In this document: one piece after another, positions 1 through 5,755 of the stretch
Position numbering within the stretch: the stretch's first letter is position 1
How the letters are laid out: every line of letters starts with the position of its first letter
Assembly (NCBI GenBank): GCA_016763135.1
Contig: JAESUI010000032.1
Coordinates: 1-7,070, forward strand
Direction: 5' to 3'
From: Flavobacteriales bacterium
GTDB lineage: Bacteria > Bacteroidota > Bacteroidia > Flavobacteriales_E > Vicingaceae
DNA length: 7,070 bases
Translations under genes and position numbers: made by a program
Notes under the pieces: generated by a model
What the model saw: the letters and a program-made list of their open reading frames with translations, nothing else
Told to the model about the DNA's origin: nothing
Databases searched by the model: none

Positions 1-794
1 ATATATTGACCGCCAATTTTAACGCTTCCTTTTTCTCCAATTATGGTCATGCTACTTTCTAAATTTTGACCGGCAACGGCTGTTGAATAATTTAAACTAC
101 CCATACCACCGTCAAGAAAATCAAAAGAAACAAATCCTGAATCTTCAAAATCGGTAGACTCTTTATGTGTAAAATCTTTAAACTTTCCTTGGATGTTTTC
201 AATGTCTCCAAACAACCAATACATTATGTCTATAAAATGAGAAAACTGTGTATATAAAGTTCCTCCATCTAAATCTTGAGTTCCTTTCCAACCTCCCGTT
301 TTATAATAACGGCTATCTCTGTTCCAATAACAATTCAACTGAACCATAAAAATATCACCCAACACTTTATTTTCTACTAATTCTTTAATCCAAACTGAAG
401 GTGGTGAATACCTGTTTTGCATTACAGCAAAAACATGCTTATGATTACTCAATGCTTTATGAATTACTTTCTCACATTTTGCTTTTGATAAGCCTATTGG
501 TTTCTCAACAACAACATCAATTCCTTTATCCAAAGCCAAAGAAGCCTGGTCAGAATGCAACCCATTAGGTGTACAGATATTTATTACATCTATATCTAAA
601 TCAGCAGCTAATAAATCTTCTATCGATTGAAAAAAGGCTACTTCATACTTTTCTATTCCCAATTCTGATTGTGCCCTTGAATCACATAAAGCGACTAACT
701 CAGCCTCAGCATTACCTAAAATCATTTCGGCATGTCGTTTACCAATATGACCACAACCAACAACTGCAAATTTTATTTTTTTATCATCACTCAT
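1..794 (-). CDS. wbpB: Gfo/Idh/MocA-family nucleotide-sugar dehydrogenase, WbpB/WlbA-like (partial, C-terminus beyond window)
   Basis: Probable NAD-dependent oxidoreductase that oxidises C3 of a UDP-sugar uronate (UDP-GlcNAcA in the WbpB/WlbA pathway), giving the 3-keto substrate for the aminotransferase encoded upstream. I translated 264 codons from ATG at 794; the frame is open to the left edge and probably lacks some 50-100 C-terminal residues. Seen: an N-terminal Rossmann fold with GCGHIG (residues 13-18) after a beta strand, an acidic residue at the end of beta2 (CDS, D38), CTPNGLH (74-80), the family EKP motif (97-99, K98), and the substrate-domain segment GGTLYTQFSHFID (177-189), where H186 and D189 sit at the usual active-site positions. 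The ATG overlaps the acetyltransferase stop by one base (TAATG). The fold is very secure. The exact substrate is inferred from the neighbours. The glycine-rich loop differs from the GxAGYIA-type loop of Pseudomonas WbpB, so it may belong to another WlbA subclass. Confidence 0.85.
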   Translation of the reverse strand, partial: MSDDKKIKFAVVGCGHIGKRHAEMILGNAEAELVALCDSRAQSELGIEKYEVAFFQSIEDLLAADLDIDVINICTPNGLHSDQASLALDKGIDVVVEKPIGLSKAKCEKVIHKALSNHKHVFAVMQNRYSPPSVWIKELVENKVLGDIFMVQLNCYWNRDSRYYKTGGWKGTQDLDGGTLYTQFSHFIDIMYWLFGDIENIQGKFKDFTHKESTDFEDSGFVSFDFLDGGMGSLNYSTAVAGQNLESSMTIIGEKGSVKIGGQY

Positions 795-1369
795 TACTCA
801 ATAATTTTTTCAACGAAATTATTTGCGAATTTATACTTTTCTTTACTTTCTTCACATATGGCTATCCCATTATCATCAAAATCTAAACGATGGCCATACT
901 CACTCATCCAACCGATTTGTTTGGCAGGATTACCAACAACTAAAGCGTAAGCAGGAACTGTTTTAGTTACCACAGCACCAGCTCCTATAAAAGCAAATTC
1001 ACCTATATCATGGCCACAAACTATAGTTGCATTAGCTCCAATAGAAGCTCCTTTTCTTACTATTGTTTTAGAGTAAGTTCCTCTTCTATTCACTGCACTT
1101 CTTGGGTTGGTTACATTTGTAAAGACCATAGAAGGACCTAAAAACACATCATCCTCACAAATAACACCTTCATAAATAGAGACATTATTTTGAATCTTTA
1201 CATTTCTTCCTAAAATTACTCCAGGAGACACCACTACATTTTGACCAATATTACAATTTTCTCCAATTGTACAATTAGACATTATGTGAGAAAAATGCCA
1301 GATTTTGGTTCCTTCACCAATATCACAACCTTCATCTATTATCGCTGTTTCGTGATTAAAATAACTCAT
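794..1369 (-). CDS. wbpD: UDP-2-acetamido-3-amino-2,3-dideoxy-glucuronate N-acetyltransferase (WbpD/WlbB-like, left-handed beta-helix)
   Basis: Cytoplasmic acetyl-CoA-dependent N-acetyltransferase that acetylates the 3-amino group installed by the WbpE-type aminotransferase, giving UDP-GlcNAc3NAcA. The protein is 191 residues, the family length. It opens with a WbpD-like N-terminus (AIIDEGCDIGEG, then WHFSHI at 24-29). Hexapeptide repeats of the [LIV]-G-x4 type run from about residue 10 to 140, for example CTIGENCNIGQNVVVSPG and GASIGANATIVCG. The diagnostic FTNVTNPRS (83-91) is present, with N85 in the position implicated in catalysis in this family. The helix ends with ALVVGNPAKQIGWMSEYG (142-159), the WbpD-type exit motif. 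Its ATG overlaps the preceding decarboxylase stop by one base, and its own stop overlaps the next ATG in the same way. The resemblance to P. aeruginosa WbpD, judged from memory, extends over nearly the whole length. Function is therefore fairly sure; the sugar ring's other substituents are inferred. Confidence 0.92.
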   Translation of the reverse strand: MSYFNHETAIIDEGCDIGEGTKIWHFSHIMSNCTIGENCNIGQNVVVSPGVILGRNVKIQNNVSIYEGVICEDDVFLGPSMVFTNVTNPRSAVNRRGTYSKTIVRKGASIGANATIVCGHDIGEFAFIGAGAVVTKTVPAYALVVGNPAKQIGWMSEYGHRLDFDDNGIAICEESKEKYKFANNFVEKIIE

Positions 1370-2352
1370 TACTTTACGTATTCATCAAAATTTTTGTGCT
1401 CAACTTTTGTTAACTCTTCTTCCGAAAGACCTTTAAAATATTCATATGTAATTTTTAATCCATCCGCTCTATTTACTTTAGGTTCCCATCCTAATAATTC
1501 TATTGCTTTAGTTATATCTGGCTGTCTTTGCATTGGATCATTTACTGGTAAATCTTTGTAAATTATTTTTTGATTAGTTCCAGTTAGTTTAGTAATTTCT
1601 TTACAGAAATCTAATATCGTAATTTCATCAGGGTTACCAATATTTACTGGTAATTCATAATCACTCAACAACAAACGGTAAATCCCTTCAATCAAATCAT
1701 CCACATAACAAAAAGAACGTGTTTGATTTCCTTCACCAAATACAGTTAAATCTTCTCCTCTTAGTGCTTGACCAATAAATGCTGGTAAAACTCTACCATC
1801 ATTTAACCGCATCCTTGGACCGTAAGTATTAAATATTCTAACAATTCTAGTTTCCACCCCATGATAAGTATGGTAAGCCATCGTTATCGCTTCTTGAAAA
1901 CGTTTTGCCTCATCATAAACTCCTCTTGGCCCAATAGGGTTAACATTTCCATAATAATCTTCTGTTTGAGGATGAACTAAAGGATCTCCATAGACTTCAG
2001 AAGTAGATGCAATCAACATTCTCGCTCCTTTAGCTTTTGCTAACCCTAATAAATTATGAGTTCCTAAAGATCCTACTTTAAGCGTTTGTATTGGAATTTT
2101 CAAATAATCAATTGGGCTTGCTGGGGAAGCGAAATGTAGAATATAATCTAATTCCTCATCAATTGTAATGTGCTCAGAAACATCATGATTGATGAACTCA
2201 AAATTATCATTAGCTGATAGGTGCTCTATATTTTTTAAATCACCAGTAATTAGGTTATCCATTGCGATAACATAATAACCTTCCTTGATAAATCGATCAC
2301 AAAGATGAGAACCTAAAAAACCTGCTGCTCCTGTTATTAATACTCTTTTCAT
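1369..2352 (-). CDS. uxs: UDP-glucuronate decarboxylase (UDP-xylose synthase), extended SDR family
   Basis: NAD-dependent enzyme that converts UDP-glucuronate to UDP-xylose through a C4-keto intermediate, with NAD recycled internally. It has 327 residues and starts directly with the Rossmann strand: GAAGFLG (8-14) is the extended-SDR GxxGxxG. UXS-specific signatures follow: ASPASPIDYLKIP (75-87), STSEVYGDP (116-124), GPRGVYDEAKR (141-151) with the catalytic Y146/K150 pair, NTYGPRM (175-181), and VFGEGNQTRSFCYV (204-217) with R212. The SPIDYLKIP and YDEAKR blocks separate UXS from dTDP-glucose dehydratases and GalE epimerases. There is no ArnA-type formyltransferase fusion and no N-terminal membrane segment like that of animal UXS1, so it is a soluble cytoplasmic form. 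It lies 3 nt after the UDP-glucose dehydrogenase stop, and that enzyme makes its substrate. Its product may supply xylose, or a UDP-4-keto-pentose on release, to surface glycan assembly. Confidence 0.95.
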   Translation of the reverse strand: MKRVLITGAAGFLGSHLCDRFIKEGYYVIAMDNLITGDLKNIEHLSANDNFEFINHDVSEHITIDEELDYILHFASPASPIDYLKIPIQTLKVGSLGTHNLLGLAKAKGARMLIASTSEVYGDPLVHPQTEDYYGNVNPIGPRGVYDEAKRFQEAITMAYHTYHGVETRIVRIFNTYGPRMRLNDGRVLPAFIGQALRGEDLTVFGEGNQTRSFCYVDDLIEGIYRLLLSDYELPVNIGNPDEITILDFCKEITKLTGTNQKIIYKDLPVNDPMQRQPDITKAIELLGWEPKVNRADGLKITYEYFKGLSEEELTKVEHKNFDEYVK

Positions 2353-2355
2353 ATC

Positions 2356-3669
2356 TTAATTAGAAACTAAACCTCGTCCAATACTACTATAATAAAACCC
2401 AAATTCTTTCATTTCTTCTAAATCGTATAAATTACGGCCGTCAAAAATTACTTTATTATTCATTAACTCAGCTAATTTATCAAAATCAGGAGTTCTAAAT
2501 ATTTGCCACTCTGTTGCAATAACTAGAGCATCTGCATCTTTTACAGCCTCATCTCTGCTTAATGCAAAATTGATTTTATCGCCTAACAACTCTTTTACAT
2601 TACTCATTGCTTCAGGATCAAAAGCAGTAATCTCTGCTCCTGCTGCAAGTAATTCATCAATAATATATAATGCTGGTGCTTCTCTAATATCATCCGTATC
2701 TGGTTTAAAAGCCAATCCCCACAAAGCAATCTTCTTTCCTTTTAAATCCCCTTTAAAGTAATCTTTAATTTTAGGGACAATAATGGTTTTTTGCTTTTCA
2801 TTAATTAACATTACCGACTCTAAAATTCCAAAATGGTAACCATGTTCATCTCCAGATTTAGCTAAAGCTTGTACATCTTTAGGAAAACAACTTCCTCCAT
2901 AACCAATTCCTGGAAATAAAAATCGATTTCCAATTCGCTGATCAGAACCAATACCAATTCTAACCATATCTACATCAGCACCAACTTTTTCACAAAAGTT
3001 TGCTATCTCATTCATAAAAGTAATCTTGGTTGCTAAAAATGAATTAGCTGCATATTTTGTTAGTTCAGCAGATTTTTCATCCATAAACAAAATTGGGTTT
3101 CCTTGACGAACGTAAGGTTTATATAAATGCTTTAAAATTTTTCTTGCTTTTTCAGAAGATGTACCAATAACCACTCTATCTGGTTTTAAAAAATCATCCA
3201 CAGCAAACCCCTCTCGTAAAAATTCTGGATTAGAAGCCACATCAAAATCTACTGTAGCATTTTTAGCGATAGCAGCACTTACTTTTTCAGATGTTCCAAC
3301 AGGAACCGTACTTTTATCTATAATTACTTTATAGTTTTTTATGATTTTACCTAATGTATCTGCAACCCCTAAAATATAGGACAAATCTGCAGAACCATCT
3401 TCTCCTGGAGGAGTTGGTAATGCTAAAAATATAATTTCTGCATCTTCAACAGCTTCTTCGATTTGAGTAGTAAAAGATAATCTTCCTTGTTTAATGTTTC
3501 TTTCAAACAACACATCCAAATGAGGCTCATAAATTGGAACTTCACCATTTCGCATTTTCTCTACCTTGGCTTCATCTATATCTACGCAAATTACATCGTT
3601 ACCTGTTTCGGCAAAACATGTACCTGTAACTAAGCCTACATAACCTGTTCCTATTACTGCTATCTTCAT
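2356..3669 (-). CDS. ugd: UDP-glucose 6-dehydrogenase
   Basis: Oxidises UDP-glucose to UDP-glucuronate with two NAD, in the cytoplasm. The 437 residues fit the bacterial Ugd/TuaD family. Seen: the N-terminal NAD fold GTGYVG (7-12) with an acidic VDID at the end of beta2 (29-32); LPTPPGEDGSADLSYI (84-99); DKSTVPVGT (118-126); NPEFLREG (147-154); the central helix with K205 and N209 (LTKYAANSFLATK); the catalytic cysteine C261 in GIGYGGSCFPKD (254-265); and the C-terminal UDP-binding domain with WGLAFKPDTDDIREAPA (317-333). The YGGSCFPKD form marks the UDP-glucose branch. UDP-GlcNAc/UDP-ManNAc dehydrogenases (WbpA, WecC) normally carry a GVGGHCIxVD-like block instead. Its ATG overlaps the aminotransferase stop in a 4-nt ATGA. 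It feeds the decarboxylase next door. Confidence 0.96.
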   Translation of the reverse strand: MKIAVIGTGYVGLVTGTCFAETGNDVICVDIDEAKVEKMRNGEVPIYEPHLDVLFERNIKQGRLSFTTQIEEAVEDAEIIFLALPTPPGEDGSADLSYILGVADTLGKIIKNYKVIIDKSTVPVGTSEKVSAAIAKNATVDFDVASNPEFLREGFAVDDFLKPDRVVIGTSSEKARKILKHLYKPYVRQGNPILFMDEKSAELTKYAANSFLATKITFMNEIANFCEKVGADVDMVRIGIGSDQRIGNRFLFPGIGYGGSCFPKDVQALAKSGDEHGYHFGILESVMLINEKQKTIIVPKIKDYFKGDLKGKKIALWGLAFKPDTDDIREAPALYIIDELLAAGAEITAFDPEAMSNVKELLGDKINFALSRDEAVKDADALVIATEWQIFRTPDFDKLAELMNNKVIFDGRNLYDLEEMKEFGFYYSSIGRGLVSN

Positions 3670-4802
3670 TTATTGAAAAATTCTTTAACTGATTCTGTTA
3701 TATATTTTAACTGATTATTATCCATTTCTGTATGCATAGGTAAAGATATTACACTTTTGCACAACTCCATAGTTATTGGATAGTTTTCGTCTTTAAATTC
3801 TGGTCTTACATAAGCTTTTTGTTGATGCAATGGTACTGGATAATATATCATTGCAGGTATTCCCTTTCCTTTTAAGAACTCTATTAATTCAGCTCTATCA
3901 ACATCTTTTATTTTCAACGTATACTGATGAAAAACATGTGTTGACTTTTCATCAGTAATTGGCGTTTCCAATTGTTCTATATCTGCAAAAGCATTATTGT
4001 AGTATTCTGCCGCAGATTTTCTTGCTGCACAGTATTCATCTAAGTGTGGTAATTTAACTCTTAAAACAGCTGCCTGAATAGAATCTAAACGTGAGTTAAC
4101 ACCAATTTCATCATGATAATAACGTTTGTACATACCGTGATTTACAATTGCACCTAATCGTTTTGCCAATTCATCATCATCTGTAAATAAAGCTCCACCA
4201 TCACCAAAACACCCCAAGTTTTTAGAAGGGAAAAATGAAGTAGTCCCTACATTTCCTATCGTTCCAGTCTTTTGAGTTTTTCCATTTGAAAATGTATAAT
4301 CAGAACCAATCGCTTGTGCTGTATCTTCAATTACAAATAAATTATTTTTATTCGCTATTTCCATTATTACTTCCATATTAGCGCACTGTCCAAACAAATG
4401 AACTGGAATAATAGCTTTAGTTTTTGGAGTTATCGCTTTTTTAAGCTCTTCAACATTAATATTAAAAGTATCTCTATCTACATCAACAAAAACAGGCACT
4501 AAATTCATTAACCCGATAACTTCTACTGTAGCTGCAAAAGTAAAGTCAGCAGTAATCACTTCATCTCCTGGCTTTAAACCTAATGCCATCAATGCTATTT
4601 GTAAAGCATCAGTCCCATTTCCACATGGAATAACATGCCTCACACCAAGATAATCTTGCAATTCCTCTTGAAATGCTTTTACTTCTGGCCCTTTTATGAA
4701 TGATGTTGTATCAATAACATTCATTATTGCAGCATCAACTTGCTCCTTAATCTTAATATACTGACCTTTAAGGTCAACCATTTGAATGTTATTCTCAGGC
4801 AT
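3666..4802 (-). CDS. wbpE: DegT/DnrJ/EryC1/StrS-family aminotransferase, WbpE/WlbC-like (UDP-3-keto-GlcNAcA aminotransferase)
   Basis: PLP-dependent sugar aminotransferase expected to add an amino group from glutamate to the 3-keto UDP-uronate made by the WbpB-type dehydrogenase. It has 378 residues and is the first gene of the minus-strand operon. Seen: MVDLKGQY (8-15); SFIKGPEV (34-41); CGNGTDALQIALMALGLKPG (60-79) for phosphate binding; PVHLFGQCANM (133-143); IEDTAQAIG (158-166) with D160 for the PLP pyridine nitrogen and Q163; and SFFPSKNLGCFGDGGA (189-204) with the PLP lysine K194. A later block is GVNSRLDSIQAAVL (234-247). SFFPSKNLGC(F/Y)GDGGA and GQCA closely match P. aeruginosa WbpE as I remember it. 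The start at 4802 has AAAGGA four bases upstream (4812-4807 on this strand), a close but usable ribosome site. A second in-frame Met at residue 8 is a possible alternative start. QdtB-like 3-aminotransferases are related, but wbpD and wbpB in the operon favour WbpE. Confidence 0.9.
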   Translation of the reverse strand: MPENNIQMVDLKGQYIKIKEQVDAAIMNVIDTTSFIKGPEVKAFQEELQDYLGVRHVIPCGNGTDALQIALMALGLKPGDEVITADFTFAATVEVIGLMNLVPVFVDVDRDTFNINVEELKKAITPKTKAIIPVHLFGQCANMEVIMEIANKNNLFVIEDTAQAIGSDYTFSNGKTQKTGTIGNVGTTSFFPSKNLGCFGDGGALFTDDDELAKRLGAIVNHGMYKRYYHDEIGVNSRLDSIQAAVLRVKLPHLDEYCAARKSAAEYYNNAFADIEQLETPITDEKSTHVFHQYTLKIKDVDRAELIEFLKGKGIPAMIYYPVPLHQQKAYVRPEFKDENYPITMELCKSVISLPMHTEMDNNQLKYITESVKEFFNK

Positions 4803-4843
4803 AATTTCCTTTAATTGGATAAGTCTGCTAAATTAATAAATCT

Positions 4844-4857
4844 CCATTATTTAATGG
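4844..4857. repeat. Short palindrome CCATTA-tt-TAATGG, operator-like
   Basis: Two perfect 6-base arms, CCATTA (4844-4849) and TAATGG (4852-4857), flank two bases. It lies 42-55 bases upstream of the minus-strand operon's start codon, near where that operon's promoter should be. The size and position would fit a dimeric-regulator site. It could also be chance in DNA this AT-rich, although the two G:C pairs at each end make it a little less trivial. Confidence 0.45.
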
Positions 4858-4869
4858 TAATTTTATCTC

Positions 4870-4912
4870 ATTAACGATTAAGAAGTAATAATAGTTGTTA
4901 TTATTCGTTAAT
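4870..4912. repeat. Interrupted inverted repeat ATTAACGA ... TCGTTAAT
   Basis: Perfect 8-base arms at 4870-4877 and 4905-4912 are separated by 27 bases. Part of the spacer is itself dyadic (TAATAA 4886-4891 with TTATTA 4898-4903). The right arm ends 19 bases before the start codon of the barrel-protein gene, so it overlaps that gene's probable promoter or leader. The element may be a regulator-binding dyad or a leader hairpin. No known family was recognised. Confidence 0.4.
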
Positions 4913-4931
4913 TTGTGTTTTTACAAACAAA

Positions 4932-5738
4932 ATGAAACAAATTTTCATCATATTTATTACTCTTATTTTATCTAGTAATATAGTTAAAGGTCAATTTGTA
5001 ATTGAAAAAAAAGAAGTCAAAGACACTGCTTTTACCATCCCAATGATAAATATTTCTTATGCTCGCCAATGGTCTACATCTGATATGGCTGATAGATTTG
5101 GTTCAAACCATAACATTGGAGGTAGTTTTATGGTTAAGACCAAAAAGAATTGGATTTATGGCTTTAAAGGTAATTTTTTATGGGGAGCAGATGTTAAGAA
5201 AAATACTATTTTAGACGATATTGGTTCTCGACTACCATATTATAATGAAGATGGGGATTTTGATGGGGAAGAAATTTTAGTCATCGATAATGATGGAGTA
5301 CCAACTGCCATCCATCTAGGACAAAGAGGATCTTCATTTTTTTTATTGGGTGGTAAAATGTTTAACAAACTTGCTCTAAATAAAAATTCTGGCTTTATAG
5401 TTTATGGCGGTTTTGGAATGTTACAACACAAAATAAGCATTAAATTTAAGGGCAACATTGCATCATTGACTGACGAACATAAAAAAGGTTACGATCGGTT
5501 TTCACTAGGATTTGCTGTAAATGGATTTGCTGGTTATCTATTCATGAGCAAAAATCGTTTATTGAATTTTTTTGGTGGATTTGATTATACTCAAGGTTGG
5601 ACAAAAAGCTTAAGAAAATTTAATTATGACACTCAAGAAACTGACACAAAGCTAAACACTAACATTCTCTATGGTTTTAGATTGGGCTGGATAATTCGCT
5701 TAAACAAAAGACAATCACAAGAATACTATTACTACTAA
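4932..5738 (+). CDS. Exported probable outer-membrane beta-barrel protein of unknown function
   Basis: A 268-residue protein whose function I do not recognise. The first 20 residues form a signal peptide: K2, a hydrophobic stretch IFIIFITLILSS (4-15), then a likely signal peptidase I site VKG|QF with Gln at mature position 1, common in Bacteroidota. The mature part has many short alternating hydrophobic and aromatic strands (for example KNWIYGFKGNFLWGADV 72-88, FIVYGGFGMLQHKISI 155-170, LNFFGGFDYTQGW 211-223, NILYGFRLGWIIRL 244-257) broken by charged turns, suggesting a small outer-membrane barrel. An acidic loop has DGDFDG (107-112) and DNDG (119-122), reminiscent of calcium-binding DxDxDG loops. 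The protein ends in four tyrosines, in line with aromatic C-termini of barrel proteins. From memory it resembles a conserved Bacteroidota family with DxADRFG and KKGYDR blocks. It lies 17 bases upstream of waaA on the same strand, hinting at a lipopolysaccharide or envelope role. Confidence 0.8.
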   Translation: MKQIFIIFITLILSSNIVKGQFVIEKKEVKDTAFTIPMINISYARQWSTSDMADRFGSNHNIGGSFMVKTKKNWIYGFKGNFLWGADVKKNTILDDIGSRLPYYNEDGDFDGEEILVIDNDGVPTAIHLGQRGSSFFLLGGKMFNKLALNKNSGFIVYGGFGMLQHKISIKFKGNIASLTDEHKKGYDRFSLGFAVNGFAGYLFMSKNRLLNFFGGFDYTQGWTKSLRKFNYDTQETDTKLNTNILYGFRLGWIIRLNKRQSQEYYYY

Positions 5739-5755
5739 TCATATAGAATTTTCAA

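Larger units (their letters stand above)
4803..4931. promoter_or_regulatory. Divergent intergenic region, presumed promoters for both operons
   Basis: This 129-base AT-rich spacer separates the minus-strand nucleotide-sugar operon from the plus-strand barrel protein/waaA pair, so it should hold both promoters. I found no perfect Bacteroidota sigma-A element (TTTG, spacer, TAnnTTTG). The closest -7-like matches have one mismatch each: TTAATTTG at 4908-4915 (plus) and TAATTTAG read from 4835 to 4828 (minus). Neither has a clean TTTG at the right distance. Two inverted repeats, listed separately, are its main structure. Confidence 0.6.

Noticed and set aside
569..886. Plus-strand 105-residue open frame
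   Set aside because: It lies opposite the dehydrogenase and acetyltransferase genes, which have clear family motifs. Its translation is low-complexity and matches nothing recognised; it is an antisense shadow.
732..950. Plus-strand 72-residue open frame
   Set aside because: It is antisense to the wbpD/wbpB junction and has no motif, signal or ribosome site.
1241..1561. Plus-strand 106-residue open frame
   Set aside because: It is antisense to wbpD and uxs, with no recognisable domain.
2570..2761. Plus-strand 63-residue open frame
   Set aside because: It is antisense to the conserved C-terminal part of ugd; its composition merely reflects the complement of that gene.
2356..3669. Reading the dehydrogenase as WbpA (UDP-GlcNAc 6-dehydrogenase)
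   Set aside because: The wbp neighbours invite this, but GIGYGGSCFPKD around C261 and the adjacent uxs fit UDP-glucose dehydrogenase. WbpA-type enzymes carry a GVGGHCIxVD-like block.
4908..4915. TTAATTTG as the -7 box of the barrel-protein gene
   Set aside because: It has one mismatch to TAnnTTTG and no TTTG at the right distance upstream, and would leave only a leader of about ten bases. Too weak to list as a promoter.
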